Origin: Pseudomonas entomophila
GTDB lineage: Bacteria; Pseudomonadota; Gammaproteobacteria; Pseudomonadales; Pseudomonadaceae
Length of the DNA: 64,000 nt
NCBI RefSeq assembly: GCF_018417595.1
Contig: NZ_CP070982.1
Coordinates: 1,079,501-1,143,500, forward strand
Direction of reading: 5' to 3'
Under the pieces are notes generated by a model. The model did not search any database and had not been told where the DNA came from. It was given only the letters and a program-made list of their open reading frames with translations. The position numbers and the translations under genes were made by a program. Shown piece after piece: positions 57,488 to 64,000 of this stretch (position 1 is the stretch's first letter; the number at the start of each line of letters is the position of its first letter).

Positions 57488-58207
57488 TCAGGGCACCTGG
57501 ACTTCGATCAGGCCATCGGCACTCATGCTGACTTCACTGGTGCCGGCTTCGATATCGGGGGCTGGCGCGGCTTCATCGGCGGCGCCCTTGGCCATCATCG
57601 CCATCGGTGCATTGCGCAGGTACGGGCGCGGGTAGCCGCTGCTGTTCAGGTTCAGGCTGACCACCTTGTAGCCTTTGCCACCCAGCGCCTCGGTGGCCAG
57701 CTGGGCGCGTGCCTTGAATGCCGCGACGGCATCCTTGAGCAGCTCGTCTTCATTGCTCTTGCGGGTGGCGGGGGCGATGGAGAAATCCATGCCGCCCATC
57801 TTCAGGTCCTGCAGCAGATCGCCGGTCAGCTTGGACAGGGCCGGGAAGTCGGCGCTCTCCAGGCGCAGCTCGGCGCGCTCGCGCCAGCCGGTGATCTTCT
57901 GGCCCTTGGTGTCGTAGATCGGGTAGCTGTTGCGGCTGCCCTGGCTGATCTTCACCTCCTTGACCTGGCGTGCCTGCTGTACCGCCTTGTTCATGGTCTC
58001 GGTGATCTCCTTGGCCAGCTTGCCCGGATCACTGTTTTGCGATTCGCTGTACAGCGTCACCACCATCAGGTCGCGTGCCACTTCCTTGCTGACTTCGGCG
58101 CGCAGCGAGACCTGGTTGTAGCGTGGCTCGTCGGCCGCCAGGGCAGGCAAGCTGGCAAGCATGCCGCAGGACAGGGCGAAGACTTTGCTGCGACGGGAAA
58201 TGTGCAT
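57488..58207 (-). CDS. SIMPL-domain (DUF541) periplasmic protein
   Basis: A 239-residue exported protein with a signal peptide (MHISRRSKVFALSCGMLASL, cut near ALA-AD). The mature part has the SIMPL/DUF541 pattern: RYNQVSLRAEVSKEVARDLMVVTLYSES and later ATEALGGKGYKVVSLNLNSSGYPRP. E. coli YggE of this family lowers oxidative stress, but its mechanism is unclear. It is divergent from roxS with 200 bases between, the arrangement known in other pseudomonads. Confidence 0.9.
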   Translation of the reverse strand: MHISRRSKVFALSCGMLASLPALAADEPRYNQVSLRAEVSKEVARDLMVVTLYSESQNSDPGKLAKEITETMNKAVQQARQVKEVKISQGSRNSYPIYDTKGQKITGWRERAELRLESADFPALSKLTGDLLQDLKMGGMDFSIAPATRKSNEDELLKDAVAAFKARAQLATEALGGKGYKVVSLNLNSSGYPRPYLRNAPMAMMAKGAADEAAPAPDIEAGTSEVSMSADGLIEVQVP

Positions 58208-58408
58208 GTGGAACTCCTTGGCAATATATAAAGCGCGGAACGATCTTCATCCCACGCATGGCCGATCAGACCGGAGTGAGTGTAGTGGGTTCAAAAGTGC
58301 CATCATGATTCTGTGACAAAGTGTGGCGCTTTGCCGCATTGCTGCAGCGAGGCGCCTGGCTTCGGTATACTCCAGCCGATTTTCCTGGAGCACTCATCGG
58401 GAGAGCTC

Positions 58409-59665
58409 ATGCTCGCCGCCGCACATCCGCTGTCCGCTACACGCCAGAACCTCTGGCGCCTGACTTTCATCCGCATCCTCGTCCTGGCGGCCCAGGCCGG
58501 CTCGGTGGGCGTGGCCTACTGGACCGAACTGCTGCCATTGCCGTGGTTCTCGCTGGCGGTGACCCTGGCCCTGTCGTCACTGCTGTGTGCCTTCACCGCC
58601 CTGCGCCTGCGCCTGTCGTTGCCGGTCACCGAGCTCGAGTATGCCCTGCAACTGGCCTGTGACCTGCTGATCCACAGTGCCCTGCTGTACTACTCGGGGG
58701 GGTCTACCAACCCCTTCGTCTCCTATTACCTGGTGCCGCTGGCGATTGCCGCGGTCACGCTGCCGTGGATCTACTCGCTGGTGCTGTCGGGGATCGCCCT
58801 GGTGGCCTACAGCCTGTTGCTGGTGCAGTACTACCCGCTGGAAACCCTGCCACTGGCGCGTGACACCATGCAGGTCTATGGCATGTGGCTGAGCATCGCC
58901 CTGGCCGCAGGGGTGATCACCTTCTTTGCCGCGCGCATGGCCGAGGAACTGCGCCAGCAGGAAAACCTGCGCGCCGAGCGGCGTGAAGAAAGCCTGCGCG
59001 ACGAACAACTGTTGGCCGTGGCCACCCAGGCCGCCGGCGCCGCCCATGAACTGGGCACCCCGCTGGCGACCATGAGCGTGCTGCTCAACGAGATGCGCCA
59101 GGATCACGCCGACCCCCTGTTGCAGGAAGACCTGCAGATCCTTCAGGACCAGGTCAAGCTGTGCAAGGAAACCCTGCAGCAACTGGTGCGCGCCGCCGAG
59201 GCCAACCGGCGCCTGGCCATCGTCGAGCAGGACGTCACCGCCTGGCTCGATGAAGCGCTCAACCGCTGGCACCTGATGCGCCCGGAGGCCAGTTACCGCT
59301 TCCAGCGCCTGCGCGACGGCGTGGTGCCGCGCCTGACGCCGCCGCCGGACCTGACCCAGGCCCTGCTGAACCTGCTGAACAATGCCGCCGATGCCTGCCC
59401 CGACGATCTGGAGGTGCGCCTGGACTGGGACGCTCACGACATCGTCATCAGCATCCGCGACCACGGCCCGGGCGTACCGCCGGCCATCGCCGAAGCCATC
59501 GGCAAACCTTTCATTACCACCAAGGGCAAAGGCTTCGGCCTGGGCCTGTTCTTGAGCAAGGCCAGCGTGACGCGTGCGGGCGGTTCGGTGAAACTCTATA
59601 GTCATGAGCAGGGTGGCACCCTGACCGAATTGCGCCTGCCCCATGGCAAGCGAGGAGATGCATGA
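58409..59665 (+). CDS. roxS: Redox sensor histidine kinase RoxS (RegB/PrrB family)
   Basis: A 418-residue kinase with six N-terminal transmembrane helices (about 17-175). GGSTNPF at 98-104 is the ubiquinone-responsive heptapeptide of RegB. The H box is AAGAAHELGTPLATM with His213, and Cys252 (VKLCKETL) corresponds to the redox cysteine of RegB. The ATPase domain has N (LLNLLNNAADACP), G1 (IRDHGPGVPP) and G2 (KGFGLGLFLSK) boxes. RoxSR controls terminal oxidases and redox balance in Pseudomonas. The ATG at 58409 has GGGAGAG upstream; its stop overlaps roxR. Confidence 0.94.
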   Translation: MLAAAHPLSATRQNLWRLTFIRILVLAAQAGSVGVAYWTELLPLPWFSLAVTLALSSLLCAFTALRLRLSLPVTELEYALQLACDLLIHSALLYYSGGSTNPFVSYYLVPLAIAAVTLPWIYSLVLSGIALVAYSLLLVQYYPLETLPLARDTMQVYGMWLSIALAAGVITFFAARMAEELRQQENLRAERREESLRDEQLLAVATQAAGAAHELGTPLATMSVLLNEMRQDHADPLLQEDLQILQDQVKLCKETLQQLVRAAEANRRLAIVEQDVTAWLDEALNRWHLMRPEASYRFQRLRDGVVPRLTPPPDLTQALLNLLNNAADACPDDLEVRLDWDAHDIVISIRDHGPGVPPAIAEAIGKPFITTKGKGFGLGLFLSKASVTRAGGSVKLYSHEQGGTLTELRLPHGKRGDA

Positions 59666-60225
59666 TGAGCGAAGAAAACCAGGTTGAAGGCGAAGAGCTG
59701 CCGCACCTGCTGCTGGTGGATGACGACGCCACCTTTACCCGGGTGATGGCGCGGGCCATGGCCCGTCGCGGGTTCCGCGTGAGCACCGCAGGCTCCGCCG
59801 AAGAAGGCCTGAAGCTGGCCGAGCAGGACCTGCCGGACTACGCCACGCTGGACCTGAAGATGGAGGGGGACTCGGGCCTGGTGCTGCTGCCCAAGCTGCT
59901 GGAGCTGGACCCGGAGATGCGCGTGGTTATCCTGACCGGCTACTCGAGCATCGCCACGGCGGTCGAGGCGGTCAAGCGTGGTGCCTGCAACTACCTGTGC
60001 AAGCCGGCCGACGCCGACGACGTGCTGGCGGCATTGCTTTCGGAGCACACCGACCTGGACACCCTGGTGCCGGAAAACCCGATGTCGGTGGATCGCCTGC
60101 AGTGGGAACACATCCAGCGCGTGCTGGGTGAGCACGAAGGCAATATCTCCGCCACGGCGCGGGCGCTGGGGATGCACCGGCGCACCTTGCAGCGCAAGTT
60201 GCAGAAGCGCCCGGTTCGTCGCTGA
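59662..60225 (+). CDS. roxR: Redox response regulator RoxR (RegA/PrrA family)
   Basis: A 187-residue response regulator. The receiver has the acidic cluster Asp20-22, the phosphoacceptor Asp64 (ATLDLKMEGDSG), the Thr in LTGYSSIATAV and the Lys in NYLCKPAD. The C-terminal Fis-type helix-turn-helix (GNISATARALGMHRRTLQRKLQK) is the hallmark of RegA/ActR/PrrA regulators. It overlaps roxS by ATGA; a second ATG at 59665 is an alternative start. Confidence 0.95.
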   Translation: MMSEENQVEGEELPHLLLVDDDATFTRVMARAMARRGFRVSTAGSAEEGLKLAEQDLPDYATLDLKMEGDSGLVLLPKLLELDPEMRVVILTGYSSIATAVEAVKRGACNYLCKPADADDVLAALLSEHTDLDTLVPENPMSVDRLQWEHIQRVLGEHEGNISATARALGMHRRTLQRKLQKRPVRR

Positions 60226-60229
60226 CGGG

Positions 60230-60283
60230 TTCGCCGGCAAGCCGGCTCCTGCACCGATCTGTAGGAGCCGGCTTGCCGGCGAA
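60230..60283. repeat. REP inverted pair, GCCGGC stem type
   Basis: TTCGCCGGCAAGCCGGCTCC... (60230-60253) and its inverted copy (60260-60283) with one difference, between roxR and the convergent small gene. Same type as the element at 22100. Confidence 0.88.
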
Positions 60284-60300
60284 TGGGGCCCCGCGTTCTA

Positions 60301-60489
60301 TCAGGCTTTCACCCCCGATCGATCAACCCGCACCGCCAATTGCCCGGTGCCTGCCGGCGTCTCGAACGCCACCAGCCCTCCCGCCGGCACCTTGGCCCGG
60401 CCAATCACCTTGCCCGCCCGCAGCAGCTCCAGCGGCATGCCTTGCAACGACTGGCCAGAAGCCAGCTCCAGTTTGATCCTGATGTTCAT
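60301..60489 (-). CDS. Small unknown protein linked to the phospholipase-like gene
   Basis: A 62-residue protein (MNIRIKLELASGQSLQGMPL...) with alternating hydrophobic residues typical of a small beta-sheet domain. AAGGAGG lies about seven bases before the ATG at 60489, a strong ribosome site. It begins 14 bases after the upstream phospholipase-like gene on the same strand, so the two are co-transcribed. No signal peptide. The function is unknown; a binding or accessory role for the upstream enzyme is possible. Confidence 0.8.
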   Translation of the reverse strand: MNIRIKLELASGQSLQGMPLELLRAGKVIGRAKVPAGGLVAFETPAGTGQLAVRVDRSGVKA

Positions 60490-60503
60490 CTGTGACCTCC
60501 TTG

Positions 60504-62135
60504 TCACGCGTTGCGGTCGATGTAGGTGGTTGCCTTGCCGTCGAGGCTGGCGATCAGTTCCGGCGAGCCGCCGCGGAACTGGCGGAACAGGTTGCGCCCT
60601 CGCTGTTTGCCGTCCACCGGCACCTGCACGGTCGGGTGGAACTGGTCGACCAGTTCGGCGTAGGCGCTCCACGGGCCGATGTAGGACTCGTTGAGCTGTT
60701 CGGTCACGCTGAAGGCATAGCGCACGGCATTGCCACGCTGCCAGTTGAGGCCGTCGGGCTCGCGGCGCTGCCAGGCATTGGCGATGATCGCCGGCGACCC
60801 GGTCGGTGCCTCGATGTAGCCGGTGGGCTTGTTCGGCTTGTAGTCCTTGAGCAGCAGGTAGGTGCTCCAACCCCACCAGTCGGCGGTGCGGTTGCGGTCA
60901 TTGAGGTCGTTGACGTCCTTGCGCCGAAGCACGGCCTTGCCGTCATTGAAGTACAGCGGGGCGAAGTTGCCGGGCACCAGGTCCTGCTCGGCGGCGCGCA
61001 GGTCCGGTACCAGACGCAGGGCGGTGAAATCCTTGGCCGGCGGCACGCGGCCGTCGACGAAGGCCTGGAACACTTCGTCGGCCGAGCGCTGCACGGCGCG
61101 CCCGACCTGGCGACGGTTGGCCACATCGACGGTGTCGAAGTAGCGCTTGTCGCCATAGGCGCGCCATTGCTCGCCCTCGGCGTTGCGCACGGCCAGGCCG
61201 TACTTGCTGTCCTCGTCGTGCATGAAGCGCGCGATCAACGAGCCGACATCACTGGGGGTGACGGTGTCGGCCAGTGCCTTGCGCGGTACCCGCAGGTGGC
61301 CGGCAGAGAACAGGTCGGTGAGGAAATGGTCGGCAAAGGCGTTCATCGCATAGGCCAGTTGCAGGTCGCGCTCGTTGCCGCTGGCGCGTGCCTTCACGGC
61401 TTGCTGCAGGGCACTGGCGTGACCGGCCTGGTAGGCCAGCAGGGCCCAGGGGCCGAAATGGTCCCAGTTGCTGGCGGCCAGTTTCAGGTAGCGGCCCAGG
61501 GGGAACAGGTCGGAGGCGAAGCTGCCGCCGCCGGTGATGCGGTTCCAGCGCGCCGACAGTGTGTCGCCCAGCGCGTCGTAGGCTTCGTGGGGCTGGCGGC
61601 CATCCTTGATGGCCTGGTTGGCGGCGCTGATTTCTTCCTGCATGACGGCCAGGATCGATTCGGCCTCGCTTTTGGCCGCCGGCAGGCGGGCGAGGGCGTC
61701 GAATGCTTGGGTGAAGCGCTCGAGGCGTTCGGCTTCGTTGGCGCCATCGGCGATCGGCCGCTCGGGCACGCCATAGAAGTCACCGCCCAGGGCGATCACC
61801 TGGCCGTAGGTCAGGCTCAGGCCATTGGGCAACGGCAGCGGCGACTGGTGGGCGGGGATGCCCGCTTGCCCGGCCTCGAAGCGCAGCAGGGTGTTGTCAC
61901 CGATGGCGGTGTGTTCCGCGCCTTCAAAGAACAGTTCCGGGCCACGTTTGGGTGGCGCGGGCGGTACGGCAAAACGGTGGTACTTGAGTGTGTGGTGCCC
62001 GTGCATCACCAGCACCAGGTGGCTGTCCGGGCCGGGGAGGGCGACGCCTTGCGTGTCGAATAGCTGGTCGAGGTCGGCGACCACCAAGCTGGCCTGGGCC
62101 TGAAGGGCCGCAGGCGGGGTTTGCATGCCTGACAT
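60504..62135 (-). CDS. Metal-dependent phospholipase C-like protein
   Basis: A 543-residue protein related to zinc-dependent phospholipases as far as I can judge. Around residues 240-282 it has WDHFG, then AYQAGHASAL, and AMNAFADHFLTDLFSAGHLR, where spaced His and Asp residues resemble the H-x3-D-x5-H zinc site of the phospholipase C / S1-P1 nuclease fold. The N-terminal LVLVMHGHH is an additional His-rich element. There is no signal peptide, so it may stay inside the cell or leave by a special route. GGAG lies six bases before the ATG at 62135. A near-consensus LexA box lies 40 bases upstream. The enzymatic assignment is an inference from motif and from similar Pseudomonas proteins called phospholipase. 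Confidence 0.68.
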   Translation of the reverse strand: MSGMQTPPAALQAQASLVVADLDQLFDTQGVALPGPDSHLVLVMHGHHTLKYHRFAVPPAPPKRGPELFFEGAEHTAIGDNTLLRFEAGQAGIPAHQSPLPLPNGLSLTYGQVIALGGDFYGVPERPIADGANEAERLERFTQAFDALARLPAAKSEAESILAVMQEEISAANQAIKDGRQPHEAYDALGDTLSARWNRITGGGSFASDLFPLGRYLKLAASNWDHFGPWALLAYQAGHASALQQAVKARASGNERDLQLAYAMNAFADHFLTDLFSAGHLRVPRKALADTVTPSDVGSLIARFMHDEDSKYGLAVRNAEGEQWRAYGDKRYFDTVDVANRRQVGRAVQRSADEVFQAFVDGRVPPAKDFTALRLVPDLRAAEQDLVPGNFAPLYFNDGKAVLRRKDVNDLNDRNRTADWWGWSTYLLLKDYKPNKPTGYIEAPTGSPAIIANAWQRREPDGLNWQRGNAVRYAFSVTEQLNESYIGPWSAYAELVDQFHPTVQVPVDGKQRGRNLFRQFRGGSPELIASLDGKATTYIDRNA

Positions 62136-62165
62136 GATTTGCTCCTTGCAATCTCGGGATTGTCC

Positions 62166-62192
62166 ATTTTTATACTGTATGAATATACAGTG
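62166..62192 (-). promoter_or_regulatory. LexA (SOS) box in the phospholipase-like gene promoter
   Basis: CTGTATGAATATACAG (62175-62190) matches 14 of 16 bases of the consensus CTGTATATATATACAG, with both CTG and CAG ends perfect. On the minus strand it is followed at once by TATAAA (a -10 hexamer), so LexA bound here should block the promoter of the phospholipase-like gene. Confidence 0.75.
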
Positions 62193-62323
62193 ATTTTCAC
62201 TATATGCTGGATTTCTCCTACGTCAAGGTCTGTTTGTGCGGCTAACCGGCACCTGCGGCGGGCGCAAGCCCCTGGCACTGACGTATGATTGCTCCCCTGA
62301 CGATTACCTCAGGATCGCGCTGC

Positions 62324-63265
62324 ATGCTCGCCCTTCTCATCCAGACACTGAACATCACGGCACCTGTGTTCGCCATGCTGTTCATGGGCGTGCTGCTCAA
62401 GCGCATCCGCTTGATCGACGACAACTTCAACAAGGTCGCTTCGACGCTGGTGTTCAACGTGTGCATGCCGGCGCTGCTGTTCCTCGGCATCTACCACGCC
62501 GACCTGGCAACGGCGGTCAAGCCCGGGGTGATCCTCTACTTCATCGCCGCCACGCTGGTGTGCTTCGGCCTGGCCTGGTGCCTGGCGATCTGGCGCTGCC
62601 CGCCGGCGGACCGGGGCATCTACACGCAAGGCGCGTTTCGCGGCAACAATGGCGTGATCGGCCTGGCACTGGCGGCCAGCCTGTATGGCGACTACGGTAT
62701 ATCCCTCGGCGCGGTACTGGCCGGGCTGGTGATCCTCATGTACAACTCGCTGTCGGCCGTGGTGCTGGCGGTGTACAGCCCGGACCTGAAGTCCGACCCG
62801 TGGAGCATCTGCAAGAGCATCCTCAGCAATCCGTTGATCATCAGCGTGCTGCTGGCCACGCCCATGGCTTATGGCCAGGTGCCGCTACCCAACTGGCTGC
62901 TGACCTCGGGCGACTACCTGGCGCAGATGACCCTGCCGCTGGCGCTGATCTGCATCGGCGGCACCTTGTCGATGGCGGCGCTGCGCGACAGTGGCCGGCT
63001 GGCGTTCGACGTCAGCCTGGTGAAAATGGTCTGGCTGCCACTGCTGGGGACGCTGGGCGCCTGGTTGTGCGGTTTTCGCGGCGCCGAACTGGGCATCCTG
63101 TTCCTCTACATCGGCAGCCCCACTGCGGCGGCCAGCTATGTGATGGCGCGGGCGGCCAATGGCAACCACGAACTGGCGGCGTCGATCATCGTGATCACCA
63201 CCTTGATGGCGGCGATCACCACGAACATCGGTATCTTCTTCTTGCAATGGGGTGGATGGATCTAG
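62324..63265 (+). CDS. AEC family transporter
   Basis: A 313-residue membrane protein with about ten helices (auxin efflux carrier family). The N-terminus LNITAPVFAMLFMGVLLKRIRLIDDNFNKVAS and GAFRGNNGVIGLALAASLYGD are typical, with the conserved N-x-G element in the middle. Family members export or exchange carboxylates or amino acids; the substrate is unknown. The ATG at 62324 gives normal length; an in-frame ATG at 62285 is less likely. Confidence 0.88.
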   Translation: MLALLIQTLNITAPVFAMLFMGVLLKRIRLIDDNFNKVASTLVFNVCMPALLFLGIYHADLATAVKPGVILYFIAATLVCFGLAWCLAIWRCPPADRGIYTQGAFRGNNGVIGLALAASLYGDYGISLGAVLAGLVILMYNSLSAVVLAVYSPDLKSDPWSICKSILSNPLIISVLLATPMAYGQVPLPNWLLTSGDYLAQMTLPLALICIGGTLSMAALRDSGRLAFDVSLVKMVWLPLLGTLGAWLCGFRGAELGILFLYIGSPTAAASYVMARAANGNHELAASIIVITTLMAAITTNIGIFFLQWGGWI

Positions 63266-63316
63266 CCCATGACAGCAAGCAACACTAACAATACGGCCTC
63301 ATTGAAAGGACACTTC

Positions 63317-64000
63317 ATGCAAGACCAGAGCAAGCCCGAGCAGTTGCAGCGCGGGCTGAAGAATCGCCATATCCAGCTGATCGCGCTGGGTGGCGCCATC
63401 GGCACCGGATTGTTCCTGGGCATCGCCCAGACCATCCAGCTGGCCGGCCCCTCGGTGCTGCTGGGCTATGCCGTCGCCGGCCTGATGGCTTTCCTGATCA
63501 TGCGCCAGCTGGGCGAGATGGTGGTCGAGGAACCGGTCGCCGGCAGCTTCAGCCACTTTGCCCATCAGTACTGGAGCGAGTTCGCAGGCTTCGTTTCTGG
63601 CTGGAACTACTGGGTGGTGTACGTGCTGGTCGGGATGGCCGAGCTCACCGCGGTGGGGATCTACGTGCAGTACTGGTGGCCGGACTTCCCCACCTGGGCC
63701 ACGGCGGCGATCTTCTTCGTGGTCATCAACGCCATCAACCTGACCCAGGTGAAGGTGTATGGTGAAATGGAGTTCTGGTTCGCCCTGGTCAAGGTGGTGG
63801 CCATCGTCAGCATGATCGGCTTCGGTGCCTGGCTGCTGACCAGCGGCCACGGTGGCCCGGATGCCAGCGTCGCCAACCTCTGGCAGTACGGTGGCTTCTT
63901 CCCCAACGGTGTGACGGGGCTGGTCATGGCCCTGGCGGTGATCATGTTCTCGTTCGGTGGCCTGGAACTGGTGGGCATCACCGCCGCGGAAGCCGCCAAC
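63317..64000 (+). CDS. Amino acid permease, AroP type (3' end outside window)
   Basis: The first 228 codons of an APC-family proton symporter that runs out of the window. The opening RGLKNRHIQLIALGGAIGTGLFLG is followed by YAVAGLMAFLIMRQLGEMVVEEPVAGSFSHFAHQYW and GWNYWVVYVLVGMAELTAVG, all close to the E. coli aromatic amino acid permease AroP. About six transmembrane helices are present. The ATG at 63317 has AAAGGA upstream. The exact substrate within the AroP/PheP/CycA group is uncertain. Confidence 0.88.
   Translation, partial: MQDQSKPEQLQRGLKNRHIQLIALGGAIGTGLFLGIAQTIQLAGPSVLLGYAVAGLMAFLIMRQLGEMVVEEPVAGSFSHFAHQYWSEFAGFVSGWNYWVVYVLVGMAELTAVGIYVQYWWPDFPTWATAAIFFVVINAINLTQVKVYGEMEFWFALVKVVAIVSMIGFGAWLLTSGHGGPDASVANLWQYGGFFPNGVTGLVMALAVIMFSFGGLELVGITAAEAAN

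Overview
The window is about 64 kb of GC-rich chromosome from a Pseudomonas, most likely the P. putida group. Three things point there: the gene content and order (isc cluster, piuABC next to speC, an opuC-type ABC system near prfC, a dpp cluster next to roxSR, all arrangements I recall from Pseudomonas genomes), the coding style, and the many palindromic REP elements ending in GCTCCTACA/TGTAGGAGC. I see no prophage, IS element, CRISPR array, rRNA or tRNA.

Layout. 1-5.0 kb: the 3' end of secD, then secF, a glycine-zipper envelope protein, suhB, trmJ and cysE. 5.1-10.7 kb: a complete isc iron-sulfur cluster operon (iscR-iscS-iscU-iscA-hscB-hscA-fdx-iscX) behind an IscR-type promoter. 10.8-20.0 kb: a housekeeping run on the plus strand (ndk, rlmN, pilW, rodZ, ispG, hisS, a YfgM-like gene, bamB, der). 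20.1-22.1 kb: an aminotransferase overlapping an omega-amidase. 22.2-28.8 kb: an iron-uptake block (piuB, piuA, piuC and a Sel1-repeat gene). 28.8-30.9 kb: a small accessory patch with two paralogous unknown genes and one AT-rich orphan. 30.9-36.7 kb: ornithine decarboxylase speC, then a FecI/FecR/FecA-type iron-signalling trio. 36.8-42.3 kb: a quaternary-amine ABC transporter and prfC. 42.4-46.2 kb: an amine uptake and oxidation cassette with an unusual AraC regulator. 46.4 kb: a 24-codon hydrophobic micropeptide gene. 46.5-57.2 kb: a dipeptide ABC transporter (dppBCDF) with three substrate-binding proteins and an OprD-family porin. 57.5-60.2 kb: a SIMPL-domain protein and the RoxS/RoxR redox two-component system. 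60.3-62.2 kb: a metal-dependent phospholipase C-like gene and a 62-codon partner. 62.3-64 kb: an AEC transporter and the start of an AroP-type permease.

Functional links. CysE lies just upstream of the isc operon and makes the precursor of cysteine, the sulfur donor used by IscS. PiuA, PiuB, PiuC and the FecIRA-type trio serve iron acquisition and carry candidate Fur boxes. The Dpp, Opu, PotF-like, AEC and AroP-like proteins give a strong nitrogen and osmolyte scavenging profile. REP-type palindromes sit mostly in the short gaps between convergent genes.

Most of the window is ordinary core chromosome. The observations I consider least expected are a near-consensus LexA (SOS) box in the promoter region of the phospholipase-like gene (62175-62190), the paralogous unknown pair plus AT-rich orphan at 28.8-30.9 kb, the micropeptide at 46367-46441, and the NTF2-AraC-controlled amine cassette.
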